64,000 nt of DNA from NCBI RefSeq assembly GCF_014534655.1, contig NZ_JACVVD010000001.1:248001-312000 (forward strand). Direction: 5' to 3'. Both the position numbers and the translations under genes were made by a program. Source of the DNA: Paenibacillus sedimenti. GTDB taxonomy: Bacteria; Bacillota; Bacilli; Paenibacillales; NBRC-103111. Position 1 is the stretch's first letter; each line of letters begins with the position of its first letter. Positions 24,011 to 33,125 of this stretch are shown piece after piece. The notes under the pieces are model-generated. The model was not told where the DNA came from, did no database searches, and saw nothing but the letters and a program-made list of their open reading frames with translations.

Positions 24011-24215
24011 TTTAGTCTGCTTCTATTCGAGATCTAAATCTTACCGAAATTATACCGCGATTTGGCACGTTCTTAAAGAAGTGCACGGAAAGAGAGGAAG
24101 ATCTGCATAAGTTCTCGACATTTGTTGTGTAAACTGGCTGTGAAAGGAGAGAAATAGCCGCGAAGATCAAAAAGAACAATTCATCTGGAGGATCGGATTC
24201 AGGGAGACGTAATTT

Positions 24216-24398
24216 TTGAAAGTGGAAGGAATGAACTGCGGAATGTGTGCGATGTCGATTGAGAGAGCGCTCTTTGAACTCGGCGCTAAGGGGGCGGTGG
24301 ATTTATCCGGCAATTCCGTAACAATTGAGTATAACGGAAGCACGATAGCGCTAGATCAAATTAATGAAGCTATCGAAGACCTCGGATATAAAGTGTAG
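24216..24398 (+). CDS. Heavy-metal-associated (HMA) domain protein, CopZ-like
   Basis: A 60-residue single-domain protein with the metal-binding loop GMNCGMC at residues 5-11, followed by a helix (SIERAL) and beta strands ending in LGYKV, the classic ferredoxin-like HMA fold. It would carry copper(I) or a similar soft metal in the cytoplasm. It starts at a TTG, with an in-frame stop six bases upstream and GGGAG nine bases before it; the N-terminus is a few residues shorter than typical CopZ but the first strand is intact. No cation ATPase is next to it. Confidence 0.75.
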   Translation: MKVEGMNCGMCAMSIERALFELGAKGAVDLSGNSVTIEYNGSTIALDQINEAIEDLGYKV

Positions 24399-24505
24399 AG
24401 TAGCGCAATGTAAAGTTGAAATAGAGATACGGAACAACTAAGTCATTTATATAGAAAAAAGTCTTGCATATAAAAAAGATTTTTATCGAAAGCGAGGATT
24501 CAAAG

Positions 24506-24952
24506 ATGAGTAACCTATCCTTAAACCGCGGTGAACCTAAAGTCGGGGATCGCGCGGTGGAAGCATCCAATCTATCTCCGCTCGTAGTTGGAGCGCGTTT
24601 GGTCTTTAAAGCAATAGCATGGATATTTGCGATTTGCATTTTGATCCAGGTGTTTCTTGCCGGTCTCGCACTGTTTTGGAATTCGGCCCAATGGGCCAGC
24701 CATGCAGGCTTTTCCAGACTGCTAATCATTGTTCCGATCCTGATGCTCGTCGTTACTTTCGTCGCTCGGCTGCCGCTTTCTCTTCGATTGCGTAGTGCAG
24801 GTTTGATCGGCATCATCATTTTGATAGTGGTCAGTGCAAAATTACCGTCTGGGATTGGATATTTATCCGCTCTTCATCCGGTACTTGCTTTCATGTTACT
24901 AGGGGCAACGATATCAATAGCAAGGAAGACTCAAGCCCTCGCGAAAGCATAA
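24506..24952 (+). CDS. Small four-helix membrane protein (DUF6220-like)
   Basis: A 148-residue protein with an N-terminal cytoplasmic tail of about 40 residues and four membrane helices. The first helix contains CILIQVFLAGLALF followed by WASHAGF, the pattern of the DUF6220 family, and a histidine lies at the edge of helix 1 and another before helix 4 (LHPVLAFML). Function is unknown. The ATG at 24506 is chosen because GCGAGGA precedes it at proper distance; the frame is open from 24464. It lies in a short run of small genes between the two-component system and the YesM/YesN pair. Confidence 0.6.
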   Translation: MSNLSLNRGEPKVGDRAVEASNLSPLVVGARLVFKAIAWIFAICILIQVFLAGLALFWNSAQWASHAGFSRLLIIVPILMLVVTFVARLPLSLRLRSAGLIGIIILIVVSAKLPSGIGYLSALHPVLAFMLLGATISIARKTQALAKA

Positions 24953-25020
24953 TTAGGAACCCGCAGAGCAGGGCTTCCTTATTGAAGCCGAGTAATCTTC
25001 AATAGGAATGGAGGGAAATG

Positions 25021-25200
25021 ATGCCTCCTACTATATTCGATTATATGCTTTTATTTTTATTCCTGATCATTAATGGAGTATCGCTTAACTTTGTTGTAAA
25101 TGTGGATGTAAGAAGAACGCAAATGTTTCGAACTAAAATCATTGCACTATATGGAATAACGGGCATTGTCATTCTCTTGATTTTTGTACAGCGTTTGTAA
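25021..25200 (+). CDS. Small two-helix membrane protein
   Basis: A 59-residue protein made of two hydrophobic helices (YMLLFLFLIINGVSLNFVV and IIALYGITGIVILLIFV) joined by a basic loop (DVRRTQMFRTK). Two ATGs are adjacent; GGAGGG at 25010-25015 is too close to the first, so the one at 25021 is favoured. The family was not recognised. The ribosome binding site and the clean hydrophobic pattern support it being real. Confidence 0.5.
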   Translation: MPPTIFDYMLLFLFLIINGVSLNFVVNVDVRRTQMFRTKIIALYGITGIVILLIFVQRL

Positions 25201-25309
25201 TCTAACATATCTCATTTGCATCTAACCATCAATTAGAAGAACAAGAAGTGATTGCTATAAGCTGATATATATACAGTTTGCAAAAACAACAAAGAGGAGT
25301 AATTAACAA

Positions 25310-25612
25310 ATGAAAATGAAGCTAGTTTCATTCGTAATACTATGTACACTTCTACTTATGCCAACTATTGCCTCTGCTGAAGTGACCAACGGTAATATTG
25401 GATACGGATTAACCCCCGGGCGACTCAGGACCATCGTGGCCGCGGTGGTGGGGTTGATCGGCATAGTCCTAGCTGGGCTGCATCTGGTCAACACCACCGG
25501 TGGTTTCGGTACCGGCAACGGGCGAGCCGGGGCTATCGTGGCCATAGTGGTGGGGCTGATCGGTTTGGTCCTCGCTGGGCTATCTCTGGCCCGCTCCCGC
25601 CGCGCCGGCTGA
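25310..25612 (+). CDS. DUF6223-like small membrane protein with internal duplication
   Basis: A 100-residue protein with a signal peptide (about 1-23, ending IASA) and two near-identical hydrophobic hairpins: IVAAVVGLIGIVLAGLHL and IVAIVVGLIGLVLAGLSL, separated by a glycine-rich linker TTGGFGTGNGRAG and ending SRRAG. The duplication is also visible in the DNA. This is the pattern of DUF6223 proteins. The GAGGAG site at 25293-25298 supports the start. Function is unknown; the family often sits by membrane and stress genes. Confidence 0.6.
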   Translation: MKMKLVSFVILCTLLLMPTIASAEVTNGNIGYGLTPGRLRTIVAAVVGLIGIVLAGLHLVNTTGGFGTGNGRAGAIVAIVVGLIGLVLAGLSLARSRRAG

Positions 25613-25619
25613 ACCGGCC

Positions 25620-25790
25620 ATGGTGCCCTATATTGTGGCTCCTGTCCTTCCTGGGCGTGTTCCGTGGGAGCAGGGGCCCGGCTATGATTTTGAGAAAAAG
25701 TTTGAGGCAAATGAGATAGTCATGGGAAACGGCGGAAAGCAAATACTGATCGATGATCCTGCGGGATATCATTCCAAAAAAAAGGAATAA
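25620..25790 (+). CDS. Possible 56-residue small protein in another frame after DUF6223
   Basis: An ATG-initiated frame of 57 codons with plausible protein character: proline-rich start (VPYIVAPVLPGRVPWEQG), then FEKKFEANEIVMGNGGKQ and IDDPAGYHSKKKE. The same frame runs back in proline/alanine-rich codons through the end of the DUF6223 gene, so a frameshift that once fused them cannot be excluded. No clear ribosome binding site is present. A terminator follows at the right distance. Confidence 0.25.
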   Translation: MVPYIVAPVLPGRVPWEQGPGYDFEKKFEANEIVMGNGGKQILIDDPAGYHSKKKE

Positions 25791-25832
25791 ACGAGTCGTC
25801 CAGACGGTCAGCTACCTGCCGCACTTTTAAGC

Positions 25833-25869
25833 AACTGCGTGAGCCTTGAAGAGCTTACGCAGTTTTTTT
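25833..25869 (+). terminator. Terminator closing the small-gene run
   Basis: CTGCGTGAGC pairs with GCTTACGCAG (one G-T) around a short loop, followed by seven Ts ending at 25869. Confidence 0.88.
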
Positions 25870-25889
25870 GCGCGGATTAGCGATTTTAC

Positions 25890-25898
25890 TGTTATAAT
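25890..25898 (+). promoter_or_regulatory. Extended -10 promoter of the YesM/YesN pair
   Basis: TGTTATAAT is a perfect extended -10 (TG-n-TATAAT) 45 bases before the kinase start and just after the preceding terminator. No strong -35 is needed for this class and none is seen. Confidence 0.5.
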
Positions 25899-25942
25899 GT
25901 CGGATAAGGGATTGTCCCAACTCTGACAAACGGGGGAATGAG

Positions 25943-27742
25943 ATGCCGATTTGGTTGCGAGACCTGGTAGGAGTCAACAGGAGTTTTAGGATCAAACTGA
26001 TTCTCAGCTTGTCCGGCATTATTTTGCTGGCTTTCGGAATAACCGGCTATTTCACCTATCAATATAACTTGAAGCTGTTTGAAGATGAAATCAGCAAGCA
26101 GTTTTCACGGACAAACGAAGAAACGATGGCTAAGATGGAGTTAAAAGTACAGGAAATTGTGCGCATCTCGCAATTGATTGTCTTTAATCCGCAAATTGAG
26201 AAGATGATCAGTCAAATCAATACGAATGAAGATGCCGATTCTTTTAATTTGTACTTTGATAAAAGGCAGATCGAAGAGCAAATCATGCAAATCAAATTCG
26301 ATGCACCCTACGTTACGGGGATGTATTTGTATGACTTGAACGGAAACCCTTCTTATTTCAGTTACACGAGTTCGTCTATTAATGAACTGGACGACGAGAC
26401 GTTTACTCGCATTCGATCTAAACTGGGTGACACTTCCGGGAATCTGGTCTGGATGAACATGGAATTGCCAAGCTCCCTTGAATCGAGCGGATTCAGAAAA
26501 TCGATTGTGGTGTCCCGCTTGATGAAAAACAGTTCTTTGAATACGTACGGCATGCTGGTCATGACGATGGACGAATCCTTTTTTTCCAACTCTGTCAAGG
26601 AGCTTACAAAGGACGGCACGGGCAAGGTTTATTTGTTCAATCAGATGAAGGAATTGCTGTACAGCAACTCGCCAAGTGATTCAAGGGAAGCTCTTAACCT
26701 GTTGAGGGATCTTCAGCATACGCAGGTGATGGGCAGACATCTCTTTGTCCAAAGTGAATCGAGTGCCGTCTCCTTTAAGCTGGTTAGCGGAACATCGATC
26801 GAAGAGATTGACAAGAAGAACCGGGACCTGTCTCAGCGAATTTTATTTTCCGGCTTTATCAGTGTGCTTGTGACGAGTGGTTTGATCGTGCTGTCTACGG
26901 GGAATCTGCTGAGACCGCTTAAGGAACTGCTGCAAGGACTGCGCAAGGTGAGAGCCGGGGATTTCGATACCCGAATCAAGGTTCGTACGAAGGATGAGCT
27001 GGCTTACATCGGTGAAAGCTTCAATGCCATGGCGGAACACGTCGGACGGCTGATCAAGGAAGTATACATGACGCAGCTCAGCGAAAGGGAGGCTGAACTT
27101 AAGGCACTGCAGGCTCAGTTAAATCCCCATTTTCTGCATAATATGTTTAACGAGATTTATTGGAAGCTTTATTTAAATGATGAGAAAGAGACGGCATCCT
27201 TAATCGCGGCGATATCGGAAATGCTGAAGTACTCTTTAATGCCTGTACGAACTCTAACCACAGTAGGGGAAGAATTCCAACAAATCCGTAACTATGTCAA
27301 GGTACAAAGTGAACTGTTTGAATCCGATTTGGAAACGATCATCCAGGTGGAGGAAGAGGTGGCGAACTGCAAAATGATGCGCTCCATTCTACAGCCGCTG
27401 GTTGAAAACGTCTTTATACATGCCTTCCGTAATAAAGTGTCCCACAAGGTATTGCTCATAAAAGCAAGGAAGGCAGGAGATTTCCTGGAAATCGAAGTGA
27501 TGGATAATGGCTGCGGTATGGATCAGCAGACCATCTCTAAGCTGCTTGGGCGCGAAGGGGCTTCCCGGCAGCGGACGGATGGTCGTGAAAGCCTTGGCGT
27601 GCAAAGTGTATTAAGGAGAATTGAGCTTGTTTATGGAGAGCCCTACCGGCTTGAAATGATTAGTGTCGTAGATAGCGGAACAACGATGCGTCTAATACTG
27701 CCGTATTCGACCATTGAGACAGGAGAGCTGAAGCATGCTTAA
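25943..27742 (+). CDS. YesM-type sensor histidine kinase
   Basis: A 599-residue membrane kinase that senses an extracellular sugar or its binding protein. Helix 1 lies near 19-41, a Cache-like extracellular region follows to about 295, helix 2 at about 296-318, HAMP to 375, then the His_kinase domain (PF06580 type) with H396 in QLNPHFLHN, and an ATPase domain with DNGCGM. The start is supported by GGGGGAATG spacing. Its end overlaps the response regulator by eight bases. As in Bacillus YesM/YesN systems it very probably controls the importer genes just downstream. Confidence 0.92.
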   Translation: MPIWLRDLVGVNRSFRIKLILSLSGIILLAFGITGYFTYQYNLKLFEDEISKQFSRTNEETMAKMELKVQEIVRISQLIVFNPQIEKMISQINTNEDADSFNLYFDKRQIEEQIMQIKFDAPYVTGMYLYDLNGNPSYFSYTSSSINELDDETFTRIRSKLGDTSGNLVWMNMELPSSLESSGFRKSIVVSRLMKNSSLNTYGMLVMTMDESFFSNSVKELTKDGTGKVYLFNQMKELLYSNSPSDSREALNLLRDLQHTQVMGRHLFVQSESSAVSFKLVSGTSIEEIDKKNRDLSQRILFSGFISVLVTSGLIVLSTGNLLRPLKELLQGLRKVRAGDFDTRIKVRTKDELAYIGESFNAMAEHVGRLIKEVYMTQLSEREAELKALQAQLNPHFLHNMFNEIYWKLYLNDEKETASLIAAISEMLKYSLMPVRTLTTVGEEFQQIRNYVKVQSELFESDLETIIQVEEEVANCKMMRSILQPLVENVFIHAFRNKVSHKVLLIKARKAGDFLEIEVMDNGCGMDQQTISKLLGREGASRQRTDGRESLGVQSVLRRIELVYGEPYRLEMISVVDSGTTMRLILPYSTIETGELKHA

Positions 27743-29288
27743 CGGCAAGGTGTTAATTGTGGAAGACCAGTCGAATTTCCGCCGGGGACTGGTGAAGATG
27801 ATTGAGAGCGGCGGACTGGGATGGACCGTTGCGGGCGAGGCCAGCAATGGGCAGGATGCGCTGGCGCTGCTGGATCAGGTGAAGCCTGATCTGGTGCTGA
27901 CCGATATCCGCATGCCGATCATGGACGGAATCGAGTTTGTCGGGCATTTGCGGCAGAGCTATCCGGATTTGCTTGTGATCATTTTGACCGGGTACAAGAA
28001 CTTCGAGTATGCGCAAGCGGCAGTGCGGCATGGAGCGCTCGATCTTTTAATCAAACCCTGCACGGAGCAGGATGTCCGGCAGGTTCTGAACAAAGCGTCT
28101 GAGTGCTTCTACGAAAGATATACGCAGCAGCAAAAAGAGTTTGTACAGCAGAGACTGGGGCAGGATCAGGCCCTTCGTGCGTTTTTGCTGGATTTGCCCC
28201 ATACTTCACGCTTCACGCCCGGTTTGAATGAATTACTTTCCGGCAGTGAATTATGGTTGCTGCAATGTAACCATGATGATTTCGTGAAGCCGGACTATCA
28301 GAAAAGCGACAGGAGCCTGCTGCAGTTCGCACTGTCCAACATCGTCGAAGAGCTAATGAAAAGCTCGGGGGTAGATGCCCGGCTTATTCTCGTTGAGCAC
28401 GATCGCTTTGTATTGGTCACAGAACACAATGGCGTCGGGGAAAGCTTGAGAGAAGAGATTCGAAGCGCTTCCTTACAATTTTTAAAAATTCGCTTAAAGA
28501 TGATTCTAATGGGGACGGCTCAGTCTGCTGAACATTTGACGCAATTATATAAAAACACCGATGGGATCGTTAAAGGCGCTGCCGACAATAAGCTTGCAGG
28601 TGAAAAAGAATCTATGCCAGGCATGTTGCTGTCGCTGAATCAAGCCAAGGTGAAAGAAATGGAAGTTCAGCTGATGTCCGCTATTTTGATGGGCCAGTCG
28701 ATCGGTCTCCAGCAGCTTTTGGATCAGATGCTTACGGAACTGTCAGGCAAACCTTCAGATGAGATGAAAATTGGGGCGCTGGCACTTTCCATTGCTTTGC
28801 AAAAATTAATGCAGAAGGAATTCGATCCGGATGGAACCGAGCCTTTGGCGAGAATCCCCGGTGAATTGCCGCAAAGCTATTGGACTTCAGAAGAAGTTAT
28901 CGGATGGCTAAGTAAACAAGTAAAGAATTTTATACTTCTTTTTAACAATTGGCAGGCCTCCAAAAGTGATAATGTGATCGAAAAAGCGGCTCAATATATC
29001 GAGGAGCATTATCACGAAGCATGCAGATTGACGGACGTAGCGGCACATGTTCATCTGAATCCGAGCTACTTCAGCGCATCATTTAAGAAGGCTACAGGGG
29101 AAAGCTTCACTTCCTATGTAACCCGTTTCCGTATCGAGAAAGCAGCTTTGCTGCTGAGGAATACCGATATGAAAATATTCGAGATCGCCGGAGCGGTCGG
29201 GTTCGACGAACCGAATTATTTTACAAATGTATTCAAGCAGCGTTATCAAATGTCGCCGAAGGAGTACAGAAATTGCGACAAGGTATAG
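27735..29288 (+). CDS. YesN-type response regulator with AraC DNA-binding domain
   Basis: A 517-residue regulator with an N-terminal receiver (phosphoacceptor D57 in LVLTDIRMP), a long middle region of unknown fold, and a C-terminal AraC-type double helix-turn-helix (about 415-517; YIEEHYHEACRLTDVAA and EIAGAVGFDEPNYFTNVFK). It is translationally coupled to the kinase. A terminator separates it from the importer genes, so those have their own promoter, the likely target of this protein. Confidence 0.92.
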   Translation: MLNGKVLIVEDQSNFRRGLVKMIESGGLGWTVAGEASNGQDALALLDQVKPDLVLTDIRMPIMDGIEFVGHLRQSYPDLLVIILTGYKNFEYAQAAVRHGALDLLIKPCTEQDVRQVLNKASECFYERYTQQQKEFVQQRLGQDQALRAFLLDLPHTSRFTPGLNELLSGSELWLLQCNHDDFVKPDYQKSDRSLLQFALSNIVEELMKSSGVDARLILVEHDRFVLVTEHNGVGESLREEIRSASLQFLKIRLKMILMGTAQSAEHLTQLYKNTDGIVKGAADNKLAGEKESMPGMLLSLNQAKVKEMEVQLMSAILMGQSIGLQQLLDQMLTELSGKPSDEMKIGALALSIALQKLMQKEFDPDGTEPLARIPGELPQSYWTSEEVIGWLSKQVKNFILLFNNWQASKSDNVIEKAAQYIEEHYHEACRLTDVAAHVHLNPSYFSASFKKATGESFTSYVTRFRIEKAALLLRNTDMKIFEIAGAVGFDEPNYFTNVFKQRYQMSPKEYRNCDKV

Positions 29289-29310
29289 TTTATAGATCGG
29301 ATACCCAATG

Positions 29311-29350
29311 AATTTATAGATTATTCTATAAATTTTTAAGGGTTTTTTTT
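29311..29350 (+). terminator. AT-rich terminator after the yesMN-like pair
   Basis: AATTTATAGA (29311-29320) pairs perfectly with TCTATAAATT (29325-29334) over a four-base loop, then a short T-run and a run of eight Ts to 29350. The long leader of the importer gene starts here. Confidence 0.72.
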
Positions 29351-29401
29351 ATCTAAACTTTTAATATAAGGGTATACAAAGAAGTAAGGAGTGAAGCATT
29401 C

Positions 29402-30364
29402 ATGAACGGAAGTCTCAAGGAATCTCCTGCCCCCATATCCGCTAAGCATGTAAGTCGTGCTTCGATATTGAATCGAAGAAGGCTGAAACAAAATATTCCT
29501 TTGTTCATCATGCTGATCCCCGTGTTCGCCTACTATATTCTGTTCAAATACTGGCCGATGGGCGGACTTGTTATCGCTTTCAAAAATTACAATTTTGCTG
29601 ATGGTATTTTGCACAGTCCATGGGTAGGCCTGAAAAATTTCTCGATTTTGTTCTCTAGCTCGGAAACGCTGCAAATTATTTGGAACACCTTTTGGCTCAG
29701 CCTTCTGAATCTGGCTGTCGGATTCCCTGTCCCTATCTTCCTGGCTATTCTGCTCAATGAAGTGAGGCGGACGTGGTTTAAGAAGTGGTTGCAAACGATC
29801 ATCTATTTGCCGCATTTTTTCTCTTGGGTCATCGTAGCAGGTCTCGTGTTGTCCTTATTTGCAACGGATTACGGCTCAATCAATAAGATACTTAAACTAT
29901 TATCGATTGAACCAATTACCTTCCTTTACGAGTCAAGCTCCTGGGTTGCCATATTCGTCGGTTCGGGTGTTTGGAAGGAGATGGGGTTTAGCACCATTAT
30001 TTATTTGGCCGCATTGACGACCATAGATCCTGCGCTTTACGAGTCAGCAGGCATGGATGGCGCTTCGAAGTGGCGGCAAATGTGGCACATTACGATTCCC
30101 GGCATTCGTCACACGATCATCCTTCTGCTCATATTGGCCATGGGGCAATTGATGGAGGTCGGTTTTGATCAGGTGTATAATCTTCAAAACTCAGCGGTTG
30201 CTGACGTGTCGGAAGTTATAAGTACTTATATTTATAAGATAGGCTTAGGAAATGCGCAATTTAGCGTAACTACGGCGATGGGGCTGTTCGAATCCGTCAT
30301 TGGCTGTACACTCGTACTGGTAGCTAACAGGATCGCCCGCAAATTTGACCAAGCTTTATTCTGA
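29402..30364 (+). CDS. LplB-type sugar ABC transporter permease
   Basis: A 320-residue inner-membrane permease with six helices, first subunit of a carbohydrate uptake-1 ABC importer. The EAA loop that contacts the ATPase reads YESAGMDGASKWRQMWHITIPG. It is followed by the second permease 20 bases later and by the lipoprotein; no ATPase gene is present, as is normal for Lpl systems that share a common MsmK-type ATPase. Probably under control of the adjacent YesMN pair. Substrate likely an oligosaccharide, given the downstream GH105 enzyme. Confidence 0.92.
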   Translation: MNGSLKESPAPISAKHVSRASILNRRRLKQNIPLFIMLIPVFAYYILFKYWPMGGLVIAFKNYNFADGILHSPWVGLKNFSILFSSSETLQIIWNTFWLSLLNLAVGFPVPIFLAILLNEVRRTWFKKWLQTIIYLPHFFSWVIVAGLVLSLFATDYGSINKILKLLSIEPITFLYESSSWVAIFVGSGVWKEMGFSTIIYLAALTTIDPALYESAGMDGASKWRQMWHITIPGIRHTIILLLILAMGQLMEVGFDQVYNLQNSAVADVSEVISTYIYKIGLGNAQFSVTTAMGLFESVIGCTLVLVANRIARKFDQALF

Positions 30365-30384
30365 TAACGAGGAGGGGCGTCCGC

Positions 30385-31257
30385 ATGAAAGCAACAAAAG
30401 GAGAAAAAATTTTCTACGCAGTCAATTATGTTGTGCTCGGGGCCATTGCCTTGACTTGTCTGCTGCCATTTATTCATATCATAGCGTTATCGCTGAGCGA
30501 GCGTTCGGCCGTAGATTCGGGACATGTCTTCTTCTGGCCGGTAGGCTTGCAGTTTACGGCATATAAGGTTTTTTTTCTGACAACCCCTGCTTTTACAGCT
30601 TTTAAAAATAGCATTTTCATTACGGTTGTCGGTGTTGTGATTAGTATGCTGGGAACGATATTGGCAGCCTATCCGTTGTCGAGAAGCTATCTGATAGGAC
30701 GGCGCAAGTTTGTACTTGCCATGGTGTTTACGATGCTATTCTCAGGAGGGTTAATCCCTACTTATCTTGTCGTAAAAAACCTGTCCTTAATCGACTCTTT
30801 TTGGTCTCTGTGGCTCACCGGGTTTATCAGTACCTATAATATGCTGCTCATGAAAAGCTACTTTGAGAATATTCCTCATGAAGTGGAAGAAGCAGCGCGA
30901 ATTGACGGCTGCAGCGATGTATCGCTCCTCCTTCGAATCATATTGCCGTTATCGCTTCCGATGCTGGCCACTTTAGCTTTGTTCTATGGGATTAACTATT
31001 GGAATGCGTTTATGAGCGTTCTGATGTACATCAATAAGGGCGGCATGCAGAATTTGACGGTCGTTGTCCAAGCGATGCTGCAAAAAAACGATATCCTGAA
31101 TTCACCTTCCCTGGTACCAGAAGAGCAGCTAATGGTTGCTACGGAAATGGTCAAATCTGTCGGCGTTGTCGTGATGGTGGTTCCGATGCTGATCGTTTAT
31201 CCGTTTCTGCAAAAATATTTTGTCAAAGGCGTTATGCTTGGTTCTGTTAAGGGTTAA
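30385..31257 (+). CDS. LplC/YtcP-type sugar ABC transporter permease
   Basis: A 290-residue second permease, with six helices, the EAA loop EVEEAARIDGCSDVSLLLRI and the characteristic C-terminal tail PFLQKYFVKGVMLGSVKG. GAGGAGGGG precedes the ATG. It pairs with the LplB-type protein upstream and the lipoprotein downstream. Confidence 0.92.
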   Translation: MKATKGEKIFYAVNYVVLGAIALTCLLPFIHIIALSLSERSAVDSGHVFFWPVGLQFTAYKVFFLTTPAFTAFKNSIFITVVGVVISMLGTILAAYPLSRSYLIGRRKFVLAMVFTMLFSGGLIPTYLVVKNLSLIDSFWSLWLTGFISTYNMLLMKSYFENIPHEVEEAARIDGCSDVSLLLRIILPLSLPMLATLALFYGINYWNAFMSVLMYINKGGMQNLTVVVQAMLQKNDILNSPSLVPEEQLMVATEMVKSVGVVVMVVPMLIVYPFLQKYFVKGVMLGSVKG

Positions 31258-31314
31258 ACCAAATGGGGCTCCACGTTTACCAAAACTTTTCAATATAAAT
31301 AGGAGGGTATGCGC

Positions 31315-32994
31315 ATGAAAAGAAAGCTGTGGATGGGAATGACAATAGGGGTCGTAGCATTAGGGGCAACGCTTGTTGGATGCAGCAGCGACAAGAAAGA
31401 GGGTGCGGCAGCCGGTAACACGGCTACGAATGCTCCGAAGGAGTCAGCAGCTGCCAAACGCGGAAATGTTACTGTTTCCATGTATGATCGGGGAGGGGTT
31501 CCTGCGTCGGAGGGGAACTATGAGGAAAATCGTTGGACCAAATGGATCAATCAAAACGGTCCTGTGAATGTGAAATACGTTCCCGTCCTCCGCAGCGAGT
31601 CTACGAAAAAATTAAATGTGCTTTTTGCATCCGGCTCTGCGCCTGACATTGTGAACGAGTACAACACGCCGTTTAGGAACAGCTTGTACGACCAAAAGCA
31701 GCTGCTTCCCATTGACGACATCTTAAAATACATGCCTGAATACCAGAAGCTGCTTGACCAGTATCCTCAGCTGAAGAAAGCGGGAACGAAACCGGACGGC
31801 AAGATTTATGAAATCGGTAAAGTAAAAGAAGCTACAATACAGCACATGTTATTAATTCGTACCGACTGGTTGAAAAAGCTGAATTTGAGCATGCCGACAA
31901 CAACGGAAGAGCTTATGAAAGTAGCCAAGGCGTTTGCTGAACAAGATCCTGACGGCAACGGTAAGAAAGATACGTACGGGATGAACATGAGCACATATTC
32001 GGAACAAGCCATCAACGAAATTTTCGGCGAAAATTCGTCCAAGGATTTGATTGCCTGGGGAGTTAAGGATGGAAAGGTAGTCCCGCTGTGGGAAAATCAG
32101 CTAGCCTCCATAACATTTAAGAAGAAGCTCTATGACGAAGGCATTATCGATAAAGATTATATCAATGATAAAGACGGCGCAAAGGCCAAACAAGACTTCC
32201 TGAACGGCAGAATCGGCATTTACGTTAAATATAGCGGCGGATTTTTTGACTTTATGATGAATGACTTTGCAACGCTGAAGAAAAATGTTGCAAGTGCGGA
32301 AATTGCTCCGTTAGGCTATCCGAAATCACCGATGGGGATATTTACCGGTGGTCTAGATAATCCTGTGCAAATGACGACGGTTGTGAACGCCAAGTCGAAG
32401 GAGCCGGAAGCTGTCGGTCGCTATCTTGACTTCATGATGAAACCGGAAACCGCTTTGAAGGTTATTAACGGAGACGAAGGGACACATTGGAAGAAGAGCG
32501 CCAATGGCTGCCGTGAGACCATCGATCCATTGAAATCGAAAAATGAAGTCGGCTACGCTTTAGACTATGAAATGTTTTACTCTACAGGAACAGATAAGTG
32601 TTTCTTTACTCTAAACGGATTTAATAATGCGGTACCTGAACAAAAAGCCGGTTCGGACATGTATAAAGAACTTCAGAAAATTTATTTCGATTCGCAAAGA
32701 CAATACCCTGCAATGACACATGGGGAACATATGCCGGTCTATCCTGCTGATCTCCAAACGATTAATGCAACAATTCTTAAAGAGCAAACAGACCTTTTTG
32801 TTAAGGCCATCATCAGCGGTGCGAAATACAGCCCGGAACAGGCGATTAAAGACGCACAAGCGGCATGGGATAAAGCCAATGGCAAACAGCTTGAAGATTT
32901 TATGAACAAATGGTATGCGGAAAATAAAGATAAAGCGTTCCTTGCCAAGGATATTTTGACAATTGCCAGACAACAAATGGAGCAAATGAAGTAA
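31315..32994 (+). CDS. LplA-type extracellular solute-binding lipoprotein
   Basis: A 559-residue lipoprotein that captures the sugar for the two permeases. The signal peptide ends in the lipobox LVGC with C23 as lipid anchor, followed by a flexible A/T/K-rich linker and a two-lobe binding fold with typical motifs (LFASGSAPDIV, DGKIYEIGKVKEA, LIRTDWLKKLNLSMPTT, DPDGNGKKDTYG). The ATG at 31309 is only one base from GGAGGG, so 31315 with seven-base spacing is preferred. Last gene of the importer; a hairpin follows within the spacer to the next gene. Confidence 0.92.
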   Translation: MKRKLWMGMTIGVVALGATLVGCSSDKKEGAAAGNTATNAPKESAAAKRGNVTVSMYDRGGVPASEGNYEENRWTKWINQNGPVNVKYVPVLRSESTKKLNVLFASGSAPDIVNEYNTPFRNSLYDQKQLLPIDDILKYMPEYQKLLDQYPQLKKAGTKPDGKIYEIGKVKEATIQHMLLIRTDWLKKLNLSMPTTTEELMKVAKAFAEQDPDGNGKKDTYGMNMSTYSEQAINEIFGENSSKDLIAWGVKDGKVVPLWENQLASITFKKKLYDEGIIDKDYINDKDGAKAKQDFLNGRIGIYVKYSGGFFDFMMNDFATLKKNVASAEIAPLGYPKSPMGIFTGGLDNPVQMTTVVNAKSKEPEAVGRYLDFMMKPETALKVINGDEGTHWKKSANGCRETIDPLKSKNEVGYALDYEMFYSTGTDKCFFTLNGFNNAVPEQKAGSDMYKELQKIYFDSQRQYPAMTHGEHMPVYPADLQTINATILKEQTDLFVKAIISGAKYSPEQAIKDAQAAWDKANGKQLEDFMNKWYAENKDKAFLAKDILTIARQQMEQMK

Positions 32995-33011
32995 TTCAAG
33001 TTAAAGGAGGG

Positions 33012-33066
33012 GCTGGACACGCGATATTACTGCTCACGCAGTTATCGCTTGAATGTCCGGCTTTTT
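33012..33066 (+). terminator. Terminator after the binding protein
   Basis: GCTGGACA and TGTCCGGC (one G-T) form the base, with an inner stem GCGATA/TATCGC and a T-run. It separates high importer expression from the catabolic genes downstream, although the two sets are probably still co-regulated. Confidence 0.75.
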
Positions 33067-33125
33067 CCATGTAGGGGCAAATGCGGTTTATTTTGACTAA
33101 TTTAGCCGGAAAGAGGCAGTCGGAC

